From an uncultured Spirochaetota bacterium (lineage in GTDB: Bacteria > Spirochaetota > Spirochaetia > Treponematales > Rectinemataceae), in contig CAIJMU010000097.1 in the NCBI GenBank assembly GCA_903821875.1, positions 1 to 64,000 of the forward strand: a stretch of 64,000 nt of DNA. Direction: 5' to 3'. The notes beneath the pieces were generated by a model. It did not search any database. It was not told the DNA's origin and was given only the letters and a program-made list of their open reading frames with translations. The position numbers were made by a program, and so were the translations under genes. How positions within the stretch are numbered: the first letter of the stretch is position 1; each line of letters begins with the position of its first letter. Positions 36,177 to 46,359 of the stretch are shown piece by piece.

Positions 36177-37190
36177 TCAGTCGTGGTAGAGGAAGCATGC
36201 CACCTCGTGGCCCGGCTCGGCTTCCTTGAGAGCAGGCTTCTGGCTCTGGCACTTGTCCATCTTCTTCCAGCAGCGGTCATGGAAGGGGCAGCCCGGGCGC
36301 AGCCTGTCGGGAGAGGGAACGTCACCCGTCAGTATTATGCGCTTCCTCTCCTTCTCGATCTTGGGATCCGGGATGGGAGCGGCCGAAAGGAGGGCCTGGG
36401 TGTAGGGATGGAGGGGCTTACTGTAGAGGTCCCCGGAGCCCGAGATCTCGGCGATGATACCGAGGTACATGACGGCGACGCGCGTCGAGATGTACTCGAT
36501 CACCGCCAGGTCGTGGGCGATGAAGAGGTAGGTCAGACCGAACTCGTCCTGGAGGTCCCTGAAGAGATTGAGAATCTGGGCCTGGATGGAAACGTCGAGG
36601 GCCGACACCGGCTCGTCGCAGAGGATGAGCTCGGGCTGGAGAGCGAGGGCGCGGGCGATGCCGATGCGCTGGCGCTGTCCACCCGAGAACTCGTGGGGGT
36701 AGCGGTTGCGGAAAAAGCGGGATAGTCCCACCCTTTCCATGAGCTGCTCGACGCGCTCCTCCATGTCCTTCCTGCTGAACTGGACGAGGCCCTTCCTGGA
36801 GTAGATCCGCATCGGCTCGGAGATGATGTCTCCGGAGGTCATGCGCGGGTTGAGCGAGGCATAGGGATCCTGGAAGACCATCTGCATGTTCTTGCGCGCC
36901 GCGATGAGGTCCCGGGCCTTGAGCGTGGTGAGTTCCGCGCCCTTGAGCTTGACCGATCCGCCGGTAGGCCTGTACAGCTGCGCCACGGCACGCGCCGTCG
37001 TCGACTTGCCGCAGCCCGACTCGCCCACGAGGCCGAGGGTCTCGCCCTTCCTGATCTTGAAGTCCACGCCGTCGACTGCATAGATGTACTGCTGCTCACC
37101 AGCAATTAGGCCCTTCCTCCCGATGGGGAAGTGCATCTTGAGGTCCTTTACGTCCAGGAGGGTTTCGTTCCCGCCACTATTGTTTGGCAT
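36177..37190 (-). CDS. oppF: Oligopeptide ABC transporter ATP-binding protein
   Basis: The 337-residue ATPase has Walker A (GLVGESGCGKST), signature SGGQRQRIGIARALAL, Walker B ELILCDEPVSALDVS, and the C-terminal oligopeptide-transport extension with the cysteine motif GCPFHDRCW...C, often an Fe-S site in this family. It begins directly after the oppD stop (TAA immediately followed by ATG). It energises uptake with OppD, OppB and OppC. The assignment as OppF instead of DppF rests on gene order and the OppF-like DLKMHFPIGRK start. Confidence 0.93.
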   Translation of the reverse strand: MPNNSGGNETLLDVKDLKMHFPIGRKGLIAGEQQYIYAVDGVDFKIRKGETLGLVGESGCGKSTTARAVAQLYRPTGGSVKLKGAELTTLKARDLIAARKNMQMVFQDPYASLNPRMTSGDIISEPMRIYSRKGLVQFSRKDMEERVEQLMERVGLSRFFRNRYPHEFSGGQRQRIGIARALALQPELILCDEPVSALDVSIQAQILNLFRDLQDEFGLTYLFIAHDLAVIEYISTRVAVMYLGIIAEISGSGDLYSKPLHPYTQALLSAAPIPDPKIEKERKRIILTGDVPSPDRLRPGCPFHDRCWKKMDKCQSQKPALKEAEPGHEVACFLYHD

Positions 37191-38174
<984 letters not shown>

Positions 38175-38185
38175 AGCGGTGCTCC

Positions 38186-39259
38186 TTATGCCCTGTTCTT
38201 GCTCTGGGGATCGAGGGCGTCCCGGAGGCCGTCGCCCAGGAAGTTCATCGCGAAGAGGAAGAGGGTCATCGCGCTGGCCGGCACCAGGAGGCACCATGGA
38301 TGGAGTTCGAGGCCCTTGATGGAGTCGGAGACGAGGGTGCCCCAGGAGGCGTCGGGTGCCGAAACTCCCAATCCCAGGAAGGAGAGGAAGGACTCGTTCA
38401 TGATGAAGCTCGGCACCGACAGGGTCGCAAAGATGATGATGACCCCGAGGGTGTTGGGCAACAGGTGGCGGAAGATTATGCGCGCAGTGCTCGCTCCCAT
38501 CGAGCGGGCTGCCTCGACGAACTCGGAGTTCTTCAGGCTTATTATCTGCCCCCGGACGACACGGGCTTCGGTCAGCCAGGATACCAGGGCAATTGCGATG
38601 AAAAGGATGAAGATGGCGCTGGAGCCTTCCTTGCTGAACATGGCCATCAGTATTATGACGATCAGCATGTAGGGCAGGCCGTACATGATGTCGACGATGC
38701 GCATCATCAGGTTGTCCGCCCTTCCCCCGAGGTAGCCGGCGATGGCTCCGTAGACGACACCGATGAGGACGGCAGTGATGGTACCGATCAGCCCTACCAG
38801 CATCGAGATGCGTCCGCCGTAGATGGTGCGCGACAGCATGTCGCGGCCGAGGTAGTCGGTCCCGAAGATGTAGATGTTCCTGCTGGCCGGCTTGGCTACA
38901 TACTCACGTTTCAGCTTCTCGTAGGAAGCCTCGGACTTCTCGAGTTCGGGCACCAGGTCCGCGCGGCCGTCCTTGACCATGCCGCCGATCAGCTCGATGC
39001 GTTTTTGAGCCTCCGAGAGGGCGACTTCGCCAGCCGGCCTGAAGGAGGGAGGGAGGTTGGTGAAGTCCGTCTCCGTGTGCGTGTAGTCGATGAGGGGGAG
39101 GATGGGCGCAAAGAGGCCCACGAGCGCGAAGATCACGGTAATCCACAATCCTATGAGGGCCATGCGGTTTTTCTTGAGGCGCTTCCATGCGTCGGCCCAG
39201 AGGGAAACGGGCTTGACCTGCTGGTTGAACTCGTTGACCGCCTGCTTGTTGTCTGCCAT
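38186..39259 (-). CDS. oppC: Oligopeptide ABC transporter permease
   Basis: Starting at the ATG at 39259 (GGAGA upstream) the product is 357 residues with six membrane helices and the permease motif EAARSMGASTARIIFRHLLPN. The FGTDYLGRDMLSRTIYGGR segment is typical of OppC/DppC. A longer loop than usual (about 75-135, with PELEKSEASYEKLKREY) lies between the first helix and the rest and is probably periplasmic. It lies 10 nt after oppB and 11 nt before oppD. It forms the transmembrane channel together with OppB. Confidence 0.93.
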   Translation of the reverse strand: MADNKQAVNEFNQQVKPVSLWADAWKRLKKNRMALIGLWITVIFALVGLFAPILPLIDYTHTETDFTNLPPSFRPAGEVALSEAQKRIELIGGMVKDGRADLVPELEKSEASYEKLKREYVAKPASRNIYIFGTDYLGRDMLSRTIYGGRISMLVGLIGTITAVLIGVVYGAIAGYLGGRADNLMMRIVDIMYGLPYMLIVIILMAMFSKEGSSAIFILFIAIALVSWLTEARVVRGQIISLKNSEFVEAARSMGASTARIIFRHLLPNTLGVIIIFATLSVPSFIMNESFLSFLGLGVSAPDASWGTLVSDSIKGLELHPWCLLVPASAMTLFLFAMNFLGDGLRDALDPQSKNRA

Positions 39260-39269
39260 TGCGGGTCTC

Positions 39270-40196
39270 CTATTTGTAGGCGATGCGTGGATCGAGGAAG
39301 CCATACAGGATGTCGACCAGGAAGTTCACCAGCACGAGGATCAGGCTGAAGATGATCACCTCCGCCATGATGAGGGTGTAGTCGCGGTTCAGTGCGGACT
39401 GGACGAAGATGCGCCCGATCCCGGGAATCGCGAAGGTCGACTCCACGACGAGGGAGCCGGTGATGATGCCGGCGAAGGCGGGCCCGAGGTAGGAAACGAC
39501 CGGGAGCAAGGCTCCCTTCAAGACGTGTTTAGCTATGACGACATTTTCAGACAGGCCCTTGGCGCGGGCAGTGCGCACATAGTCGGCGCGGAGCACCTCG
39601 AGGATCGAAGCCCGCGACAGGCGGGCGATATAGGCAAAGTAAGGGAAGGCGAGCGTGATGACCGGCAGGAGTGCGAAGGTGACCGAGGTGTTGCGCGAAG
39701 TCCAGGTCAGGGGCAGCCAGTGCAGCTTCATCGCAAAGATGAGCTGCAGCACGGGTCCTATGACGAAGAGGGGGACCGAGATGCCTACAACCGCCAGGGA
39801 CATCGACAGGTAATCCTGCCAGCGGTTCTGCTTGAGCGCGGAAATTATGCCCACGAGGATGCCGAACACGACCGAGAGCACCAGGGCGGCGCTGCCGAGC
39901 ATGATGGAGACGGGGAAACACTGCTCGATGAGCTCGTTGACGGAACTCTCCTTGTACTTGAAGGAGGGGCCGAAATCCCAGCGGAGGACGTCACCGAAAT
40001 ACCGTATGTATTGTGTGAAGAGTGGCTCGTCCATGTGGTACTTCTTCATCATGTTCTGGATGACCTGCTCGGGGAGGTTCTTCTCGCCCGAGAAGGGACC
40101 ACCAGGAGCGAAGCGTATCAGGAAAAAGCTGAAGGTGATGATCACGAACATCGTCGGGATCAGGCTCAGGAATCTGCGGATGATGAACTTGCCCAT
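39270..40196 (-). CDS. oppB: Oligopeptide ABC transporter permease
   Basis: The 308-residue protein has six membrane helices, the OppB start (IIRRFLSLIPTMFVIITFSF), and the coupling motif DYVRTARAKGLSENVVIAKH. A good AAGGAAGG precedes the ATG and lies directly against the T-tract of a terminator hairpin at the oppA-oppB junction. That layout should yield more OppA than OppBCDF. It forms the permease heterodimer with OppC. Confidence 0.94.
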   Translation of the reverse strand: MGKFIIRRFLSLIPTMFVIITFSFFLIRFAPGGPFSGEKNLPEQVIQNMMKKYHMDEPLFTQYIRYFGDVLRWDFGPSFKYKESSVNELIEQCFPVSIMLGSAALVLSVVFGILVGIISALKQNRWQDYLSMSLAVVGISVPLFVIGPVLQLIFAMKLHWLPLTWTSRNTSVTFALLPVITLAFPYFAYIARLSRASILEVLRADYVRTARAKGLSENVVIAKHVLKGALLPVVSYLGPAFAGIITGSLVVESTFAIPGIGRIFVQSALNRDYTLIMAEVIIFSLILVLVNFLVDILYGFLDPRIAYK

Positions 40197-40210
40197 CGTG
40201 ATCCTTCCTT

Positions 40211-40255
40211 AAAAAACGGCCATGGGAAAGCCCTGTGCAGACTACCCCATGGCCG
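40211..40255 (-). terminator. Terminator/attenuator between oppA and oppB
   Basis: CGGCCATGGG (40217-40226) pairs with CCCATGGCCG (40246-40255) across a loop of about 19 nt; six T residues follow on the minus strand (40211-40216). The oppB Shine-Dalgarno (40203-40210) is directly adjacent. Confidence 0.8.
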
Positions 40256-40323
40256 CCGTTCAAAGGTGGCTGCGGCCTTCCTCCCTTCCCCAGGGACAGG
40301 TTCGAAAGGCCGCGTCTCCTCGC

Positions 40324-41898
40324 TTACTTCTTGGAGATGTACTTGAAGGGGTGGAAGCCGAGGGGAGTCGCGCTCCATCCGATCCACTTCTTCGTATCTA
40401 TGAGGTCCTGGTTCGAGTAGTGGTAGATGGGCATGATTGCCTGGTCGGTCAGGAGCATGGCCTCGGCCTGCTGGAGCATGCCCATTCGCTCGGCTCCGGA
40501 ACCCATCGCCGCATCCTTGATGAGCTTGTCATAGGCGGGGTTGGCGTACTGGACGTCGTTGTTTCCGGCGCCGGTGATCCACAGGTCGAGCATGGTGTTC
40601 GGATCGAGGTAGTCACCCACCCAGCCGGCGCGGGCGATCGTGAAGTCATGCTGCTTGGAGCGGAGGTCGATGAGGGTCTTGAACTCCATGTTCTTGAGCA
40701 CGACGTTGATCCCGAGGTTGGTCTTCCACTGCTGCTGGATGTACTCGGCGATGGCCTTGTGGCCCTCGTTCGTGTTGTACACGATCGTCAGCTGGGGGAA
40801 GCCCTTGCCATCGGGGAAGCCAGCCTCGGCGAGGAGCTTCTTGGCGTTCTCGACGTTGTAGCCGCCACCGGGCTGCGGGCTGTAACCTGCCATCGGGGGA
40901 ACCATGGCGTCTGTGGGAATCTGCCCGCCCTTGGTGACCTTGTCCACGAGGGTCTGCTTGTCCACGGCCGCTGCGAGGGCCTGGCGGACCTTGACGTTGT
41001 CGGTGGGCTTCTTCTGCGTGTTGAACTCGTAATAGTAGGTAGCAACCTGGGCAGAGGCCTGGTAGTCGGCGCGGAGCTTGATCTCGTCGATCATGCTGTT
41101 CGCGATCCCGTGCATCCAGTCGACTTCGCCGTTCTTGAACATGTTGTAGTTGGTGGAATCGTTGTCGCTGGCGAGGATCTTGATGCCCCGGAGCTTCACG
41201 TTCTTCGCATCCCAGTACTTGTTGTTCTTGACGAGGAACACGTACTCCTGGGCCTTCCACTCCTTGAGGGTGTAGGGGCCGTTGGTGACGATGTTCGCGG
41301 GTTTGGTCCAGTCGTTGCCGGACTTCTCGACGGCCCACTTGGGAATCGGCCAGAACGCATTGTGCGCGGTCATGTCGATAAAGTAGGGCGCCGCGTTGGA
41401 GAGCGTGTACTGGAGGGTCTGGTTGTCGATGGCCTTGACGCCGACGTCCTCGAACTTGCCCGTACCGGCTGTGAAGGCTTCTGCGCCCTTGATGACCATG
41501 CCGGGCATGTAGGCGTAATCGGCGGCCGTCTTGGGGTCGAGGATGCGCTCGAGGCCGTAGACAAAGTCGCCTGCGGTGACGGGCTTGCCGTCGGACCACT
41601 GGGCCTTGCGCAGCTTGAAGGTGACGGTGAGTCCGTCGGGGCTGACCGTGTAGGACTCGGCCATCGCGGGAACGCCCTTGTTCGTGACCGGGTCGTACTG
41701 CATGAGGCCCTCGAAAAGGCCAAGACCGACGTTGGTGGACGCGACGTCGTTGAGCAGGCTCGGGTCGATCGTGGGCTCCGCGCCGTTGGACATGATGAAA
41801 TCAGCCTTGTCGGCGGTGAGTTCCTTCGCTGCGCAGGACACGGACAGCATCGTGGTGATGGCTGCGAGCGCCAAAAGGATCGGGAGAATCCTCTTCAT
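40324..41898 (-). CDS. oppA: Oligopeptide-binding lipoprotein
   Basis: The ATG at 41898 gives 524 residues with a lipoprotein signal (MKRILPILLALAAITTMLSV then SC; acylated Cys at 22). The SBP_bac_5 fold is clear: NGAEPTIDPSLLNDVASTNV, GLMQYDPVTNKGVPAMAESY, VTFKLRKAQWSDGKPVTAGD, KPTDNVKVRQALAAAVDKQT. Three or four Trp/Tyr residues in the pocket fit peptide binding. An AGGAGG precedes the start, and a sigma70-type promoter lies about 35-60 nt upstream. It captures peptides at the periplasmic face for OppBCDF. Confidence 0.95.
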   Translation of the reverse strand: MKRILPILLALAAITTMLSVSCAAKELTADKADFIMSNGAEPTIDPSLLNDVASTNVGLGLFEGLMQYDPVTNKGVPAMAESYTVSPDGLTVTFKLRKAQWSDGKPVTAGDFVYGLERILDPKTAADYAYMPGMVIKGAEAFTAGTGKFEDVGVKAIDNQTLQYTLSNAAPYFIDMTAHNAFWPIPKWAVEKSGNDWTKPANIVTNGPYTLKEWKAQEYVFLVKNNKYWDAKNVKLRGIKILASDNDSTNYNMFKNGEVDWMHGIANSMIDEIKLRADYQASAQVATYYYEFNTQKKPTDNVKVRQALAAAVDKQTLVDKVTKGGQIPTDAMVPPMAGYSPQPGGGYNVENAKKLLAEAGFPDGKGFPQLTIVYNTNEGHKAIAEYIQQQWKTNLGINVVLKNMEFKTLIDLRSKQHDFTIARAGWVGDYLDPNTMLDLWITGAGNNDVQYANPAYDKLIKDAAMGSGAERMGMLQQAEAMLLTDQAIMPIYHYSNQDLIDTKKWIGWSATPLGFHPFKYISKK

Positions 41899-41931
41899 GA
41901 AACCTCCTAGGGAGATGGAGAAAGATGGGTA

Positions 41932-41960
41932 TTTATAGAGCTTTTCCTGCTCTGTAGCAA
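41932..41960 (-). promoter_or_regulatory. opp operon promoter
   Basis: On the minus strand TTGCTA (41955-41960) and TATAAA (41932-41937) are separated by 17 nt, with GAGC/GCTC arms within the spacer. The oppA start lies 33 nt downstream of the -10 box. Confidence 0.6.
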
Positions 41961-42018
41961 GGTCGGAGGAGGATTTCGGCGATCGAAACTCAATTCCGCC
42001 TTTCAAAAGCCCGATTGC

Positions 42019-45000
42019 TCACTCGAGCCCGTGGAGGACAAGGGTCGAGCCCGTGGAGCCTTTTCGTACCTCTATCCTGGCCGGAATCCGGTTCCGGAGT
42101 TCGGCCACATGCGAGACTATTCCTATCAGGCGCTGGCCCCGGGCACGGTCGAGGGCGCTGATAGCCCGGTCGAGGGTCTCGTCGTCGAGGCTCCCGAAGC
42201 CCTCGTCGATAAAGACTGAATCGAGGGAAATGCCGCCAGATCGGCTCCGGATCGTGTCGGCCAGGCCGAGGGCGAGGGAAAGGGAGGCCAGAAAACGCTC
42301 GCCTCCTGAGAGGGTACCCGAGGGACGGGTCCTACCAGCCCAGGAATCGCGGACGAGGATCTCGAGCCCGATACGCCCGAGGCCTCCTAGGGCACCCTCG
42401 TCGGCGAGCATGGCAAAGCGACCCTCGGTGAGTTCCTCGAGCCTCTGGCTCGCCCGCTCGACGACTACGCGGAAATAGGCAGCCAGCACAAAGGTCTTGA
42501 AGGGCAGCCGCCTCGGGGCAATCTTCCCGGCCAGGAGCTCGGCCAGGCCGGCATAGCGCCCGGAGCTGGCAGAAAGTGCAGCCACCTCGGCCTGGAGGGC
42601 GGCGAGGCGATCAAAGAGGGATCGGAGCTTCTGGGCTTCGGATTTCGCGTCCAGGAGGGCAGCCTGGGCCTGGACAAAGGCGGAAGCGGCATCCGACAGG
42701 GCCGCTTCGAGGGCCGGAACATCGGCCGGTGCCTCCTTCCCACTAGCCCGGCCGCTTTCCTCGGCCGCAGCCCGGGCAGCCCCGCGCTCAAGCTCGAGCC
42801 TGCGGATCTCCCCTTCGAGTGCCGACACCGCTTCAGTCGCCATCGCCGCCGACCTCGCCTCCCCCGCTTCTGTAAACCCACTGGCTTCCAGCTGCGCCCT
42901 GGCAGCCGCCTGCGCCGCTCTAGCCTCGGCCTCCAGGCCCGGCTGCCTTTCGCTGGCCTCGGCCAGGCGCGCCCGGGCTACGGTCAGCTCCTTTTCGAAG
43001 GCGGCAATGCCTGCCAGGAGGGCCGCGCTCCGGGCCTCTGTTTCCACACGGGCACGGTCGAGGGCAGCTGCTCGCGGACGAGGGTCCTCGGCGCCAGCGC
43101 TCGCCTCTGCGGCCGCGTACTGGGCCGACAGACCAGCCAGGCTCGCCTGGGTCGCAGAGCGCGCCGATTCAGAGCGCCGTACCTCGGCGACAGCGGCCTC
43201 GAGGGCCCGCCTCCTGTCCTCAAGCTCTTTCTGGCCCTTTTTCACAGCCTGGAGGGCCTCACCCGCCTCGCCCGCAGCCTTCCCGGCAGCGTCGCGGAAG
43301 AGCCTGGCCTGCGGGACCGGCGCCAGGATAGGCGGCGCCAGGATAGGCGGCGCCAGGAGTGCTGTCACCGCTTCTTCGGCCCTTTCCCGCGAGCTTCGGG
43401 CATGGATACAGTCCGCCTCCGCCGCAGCCCGCGCCCCCGTGGCAGCCTCGTGGCGCAGCTTCAGGGCTGCGGCCGCCCCCGCTGGCACCCCCGCAGCCGC
43501 CCCCGCTGGCGCCGGGTGCTCCCGCGAGCCGCAGACCGGACAGGGCTCGCCGGCTGCGAGGGCAGAGGCCAGTTCTGCTGCCAGGCCCCCCCTGCGTGCA
43601 GTCTCAAAGTCAGCAAGGGCCAGGCTGGCTTCGGCGAGGGCGCTGGCAGCCCGGTCGGCAGCCTCCCTTGCGACTTCCTCCCCCCGGCGAAGCTCCTCGA
43701 GGGCCTCCACGGCACGGAGCCTTTCCTTTGCAGTATTGAAGGCCGTGTTCGCGGCCTCGAATTCGCTGTGCGCCCTATCGAAGGCATCCTCGGCCAGGAG
43801 GGCGGCTTCCACGGAGGCTCTCGCCCCGGCTTCGACAGCCTGCGCCTTCGAACAGGCCAAATCCCTGATCGCTGCCTCGGAGCGGGCAGCCTCGAGGCGG
43901 GCTCCCAGGGCAGCGAGCCCGGCCCAGGCAGCGATCGCCGACCCCAGTTCGCCGCGCTGCCGGTCGAGGGCGGCACGCTCCGAGGCCAGGCTGAGGGCAG
44001 TGGCTCGGTCCGCCTCGAGAGCCGGCGCGCGCAGGCTGCAGCTGTCAAAAAGCCTTTGACGCTCAGCGAGTTCGGAGCGGCCGCGCGCGGCACGGTCGGA
44101 GGCGGCAAGCCCCTCGTCGAGGGCGGGGAGGAGGCGGGCAGCGGCGCGTGCCTGGCTGAGGCTGGCTTCCATCGCGGGAAGTCCGGCGGCAGCAGCCTCG
44201 GCAGCAGCCAGGGTGGCGAGCTTCGCCTCATGATTGAGCCTGCGCTCCCGTGCAGCGTGGGCGGCCTTGAGGGCGCTGTCTGCCTCGACCCGGCGGCGCA
44301 GCGCAGCCTCGAGGGCCTCCGAAAGAGCCTCCATGCCCTCATCGAGCCGCGCGAGGGCGGCCTGCCCCTCGGTGTTGGCGCCCTCAGCCTCCAGGCGGGC
44401 CAGACCCTCAGTCATGTTTCGGAGAGCGGCTAAGGCGTCCTTCGCCTTCTGGACTGCGAGCTCCGTGACGCGGTCGTGGAGGTCTACGGGAAAGAGCTTT
44501 TCCAGGATCTTTACACGCTCGGTCGAATCCATTTCGAGGAAGCGCTGGAATTCGCCCTGGGGGAGGAGGATGATGCGCGAAAACTCGTCGACAGTCAGGC
44601 CCAGAAGTTCCTCGATGCGGGCATCGACATCGCGCGGCCCCTCGGCCACGCGCTCCCAGAGGCCCTCCCGGCGGGCATCGAGGGCAGCCTCCTGCTTCAC
44701 GGTGACCGGCTTTCCGCTGCGCCCCGGCCTCGTCCAGGGCGGCGTTCGCATAACGCGCCACTCCTTGGCAGCGAGCGCAAAGGTGAACTCCACCCGGGGC
44801 TCCTCGCCACCCTGTGCAAACTGGGACCGTAGCTCCACCGCAAGCTTTTTCCGCGCCCCCGGTGCCTCGCCGTAGAGTGCATAGGTCATCGCGTCGAAGA
44901 GCGTCGTCTTCCCCGAGCCCGTCCTCCCCCACACGAGGAAAAAATCCCCAAGGACGCGGAAATCAATTGACACCCTTCCGCGATAGGGCCCGATGCTTTT

Positions 45001-45024
45001 CAATACCAGTTCAATTGGTCGCAT
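42019..45024 (-). CDS. sbcC: Exonuclease SbcC (Rad50-like ATPase)
   Basis: The ATG at 45024 gives 1001 residues. The N-terminal ATPase half has Walker A VWGRTGSGKTTLFDAMTYAL and LLPQGEFQRFLEMDSTER; long coiled coils flank a zinc-hook GEPCPVCGSREHPAP (about residue 493); the C-terminal half has LSGGERFLASLSLALGLAD and a Walker B (LDSVFIDEGFGSLD). With SbcD it opens hairpins and processes double-strand breaks. The coiled-coil arms are Ala-rich, with in-frame 15-bp repeats (APPIL units, plus-strand 43319-43360). It overlaps sbcD by 14 bp. The frame upstream to 45261 lies inside sbcD. Confidence 0.94.
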   Translation of the reverse strand: MRPIELVLKSIGPYRGRVSIDFRVLGDFFLVWGRTGSGKTTLFDAMTYALYGEAPGARKKLAVELRSQFAQGGEEPRVEFTFALAAKEWRVMRTPPWTRPGRSGKPVTVKQEAALDARREGLWERVAEGPRDVDARIEELLGLTVDEFSRIILLPQGEFQRFLEMDSTERVKILEKLFPVDLHDRVTELAVQKAKDALAALRNMTEGLARLEAEGANTEGQAALARLDEGMEALSEALEAALRRRVEADSALKAAHAARERRLNHEAKLATLAAAEAAAAGLPAMEASLSQARAAARLLPALDEGLAASDRAARGRSELAERQRLFDSCSLRAPALEADRATALSLASERAALDRQRGELGSAIAAWAGLAALGARLEAARSEAAIRDLACSKAQAVEAGARASVEAALLAEDAFDRAHSEFEAANTAFNTAKERLRAVEALEELRRGEEVAREAADRAASALAEASLALADFETARRGGLAAELASALAAGEPCPVCGSREHPAPAGAAAGVPAGAAAALKLRHEAATGARAAAEADCIHARSSRERAEEAVTALLAPPILAPPILAPVPQARLFRDAAGKAAGEAGEALQAVKKGQKELEDRRRALEAAVAEVRRSESARSATQASLAGLSAQYAAAEASAGAEDPRPRAAALDRARVETEARSAALLAGIAAFEKELTVARARLAEASERQPGLEAEARAAQAAARAQLEASGFTEAGEARSAAMATEAVSALEGEIRRLELERGAARAAAEESGRASGKEAPADVPALEAALSDAASAFVQAQAALLDAKSEAQKLRSLFDRLAALQAEVAALSASSGRYAGLAELLAGKIAPRRLPFKTFVLAAYFRVVVERASQRLEELTEGRFAMLADEGALGGLGRIGLEILVRDSWAGRTRPSGTLSGGERFLASLSLALGLADTIRSRSGGISLDSVFIDEGFGSLDDETLDRAISALDRARGQRLIGIVSHVAELRNRIPARIEVRKGSTGSTLVLHGLE

Positions 45025-46255
45025 CGTGGGACTCCCGCGCCAGAGCGCGCACGAGCTCAAGGCTCGCCTCGTCGGGGTCGGCACCCTCGCGCAGCTCCCG
45101 GTGGAAGAGGACAAAATCATCCAGGAGCCTCTTCGGGTCGAGGGGATCGCGGGCAGCATCGAATTCGATGCGCCCTCCCTGGCCGGCCAGGGAAATCTCG
45201 AAGGCGGATTGGTGCAGCGAAAGGAGATTAGGGAAGTTGCCCCGGAGGCGTTCGGAGGCATCGAGGACAGGCAGGGTATCAGTCAGGGTAATCTCAAGGA
45301 GATCGTCACGATGTTCAGCATAGGCACCTGGCAGGCAGAGCTCGTCGAAGGCCGCGGAGAGCCGGACGAGAGTGTGGAGGGGTTCGTGCGCGATGAATTC
45401 CCTCCGCAGCTCATCCCCCTTTAGTTCGAGGACGAGAAAACCCTTTTCGCTGCCTGCCTCCCCAAATGAATAGGCAAGGGGAGCGCCAGGATAGCAGCCC
45501 CTGGTTCCCGCCCTTTGGTAGCGGTGGAGGTGGCCGAGGGCGGCATAGTCGAAGGGATCGAAGAGCCGCGAGTCCACCTCCTCCGAAAGCCCCACAAAGG
45601 AGCGCTCGGAGTCGCTCGGCGCAGCGCCCGAAGCAAAGCAGTGAGCCAGGAGGATGTTGCGTGAGCCTGGCTCCAGGCGCTCTGTGATGCGCCCGACGGC
45701 TATCGTAAAGGCCTGTGCCTGGCTTCGAAGCGGGGCCGAATCCCCTGCCGCATCAGCATCTCCGAGGTCAGCCCCCCCGCCGAGAAAGGGGAGGGCCCAT
45801 ATCGCGCAGCGCTCGGGCGGGCCGGCGGCACCAGGGCCGGCGGCACCAGGGCCGGCGGCACCAGTGCCGGCGGCACCAGGGCCGGCGGCACTCGGGCCCT
45901 CCACGATAACCGGCTCCACCTTCGCGGCGCTCGTCCGCACATGGACGCCCGCACGCCTGAGGAGCCCTGCTCCGAAGGCCAGGCGGCTCGCTGAATCGTG
46001 GGTGCCCGGGATGATGACCACGACGATGGCGGGGCAGGCTTCCACGAGCCGCTCCAGGAAGTCAGAAAACAGGGTGATGGCCTCGGGCGGAGGTATGGCC
46101 CTGTCATATATATCGCCTGCGATGAGGAGGGCCGAGGCCCGCCGCTCGACCGCCACTCCGATCAGCGCCTCGAGAAAATAGCGCTGCTCGTCCTCGAGGC
46201 TTCGTTCGTGGAGGGTCTTTCCGAGGTGGAGGTCCCCCGTATGGATGAGCGTCAT
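45011..46255 (-). CDS. sbcD: Exonuclease SbcD (Mre11-like nuclease)
   Basis: The 414-residue protein has the calcineurin-like phosphoesterase motifs: MTLIHTGDLHLGKTLHE, LIAGDIYDRAIPP, IIPGTHDSASRL, NILLAHCFASG and YAALGHLHRYQ. It is the Mre11-type nuclease partner of SbcC. Between residues of about 120 and 145 it has an unusual insert of five near-identical GPGAA pentapeptides (15-bp DNA repeats, plus-strand 45821-45895), which SbcD proteins normally lack and which may vary in copy number. The insert lies in a loop between phosphoesterase strands, so activity may be tolerant of it. It is divergent from the PilZ gene. Confidence 0.93.
   Translation of the reverse strand: MTLIHTGDLHLGKTLHERSLEDEQRYFLEALIGVAVERRASALLIAGDIYDRAIPPPEAITLFSDFLERLVEACPAIVVVIIPGTHDSASRLAFGAGLLRRAGVHVRTSAAKVEPVIVEGPSAAGPGAAGTGAAGPGAAGPGAAGPPERCAIWALPFLGGGADLGDADAAGDSAPLRSQAQAFTIAVGRITERLEPGSRNILLAHCFASGAAPSDSERSFVGLSEEVDSRLFDPFDYAALGHLHRYQRAGTRGCYPGAPLAYSFGEAGSEKGFLVLELKGDELRREFIAHEPLHTLVRLSAAFDELCLPGAYAEHRDDLLEITLTDTLPVLDASERLRGNFPNLLSLHQSAFEISLAGQGGRIEFDAARDPLDPKRLLDDFVLFHRELREGADPDEASLELVRALARESHDATN
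45821..45895. repeat. 15-bp in-frame tandem repeat in sbcD
   Basis: Five copies of the 15-bp unit GCCGGCGGCACCAGG (plus strand) encode Gly-Pro-Gly-Ala-Ala-type pentapeptides in SbcD. One copy has a single change (CCAGTG). A multiple of three, so length change would stay in frame. Confidence 0.85.
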
Positions 46256-46323
46256 GGAGGCGCAGCCTAGACCCCGGCCGCGTGGCGGTCAAGGCTTCAC
46301 GCCTTCCTTGAAACACTTCGTTC

Positions 46324-46352
46324 TTGCGAATGGCTCGTCATGGCAGTATTGT
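46324..46352 (+). promoter_or_regulatory. Candidate promoter of the PilZ gene
   Basis: TTGCGA (46324-46329) and TATTGT (46347-46352) are spaced by 17 nt. The ATG at 46360 follows 7 nt after the -10-like box and has no Shine-Dalgarno, so a leaderless mRNA is possible. The in-frame ATG at 46330 would lie within this promoter. Confidence 0.35.
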
Positions 46353-46359
46353 GTTGCCC

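Noticed and set aside
45821-45895. CRISPR-like short repeat array
   Set aside because: Units are 15 bp, contiguous without spacers, and in frame inside sbcD. The same holds for 27629-27750 and 29044-29115. No cas genes are present.
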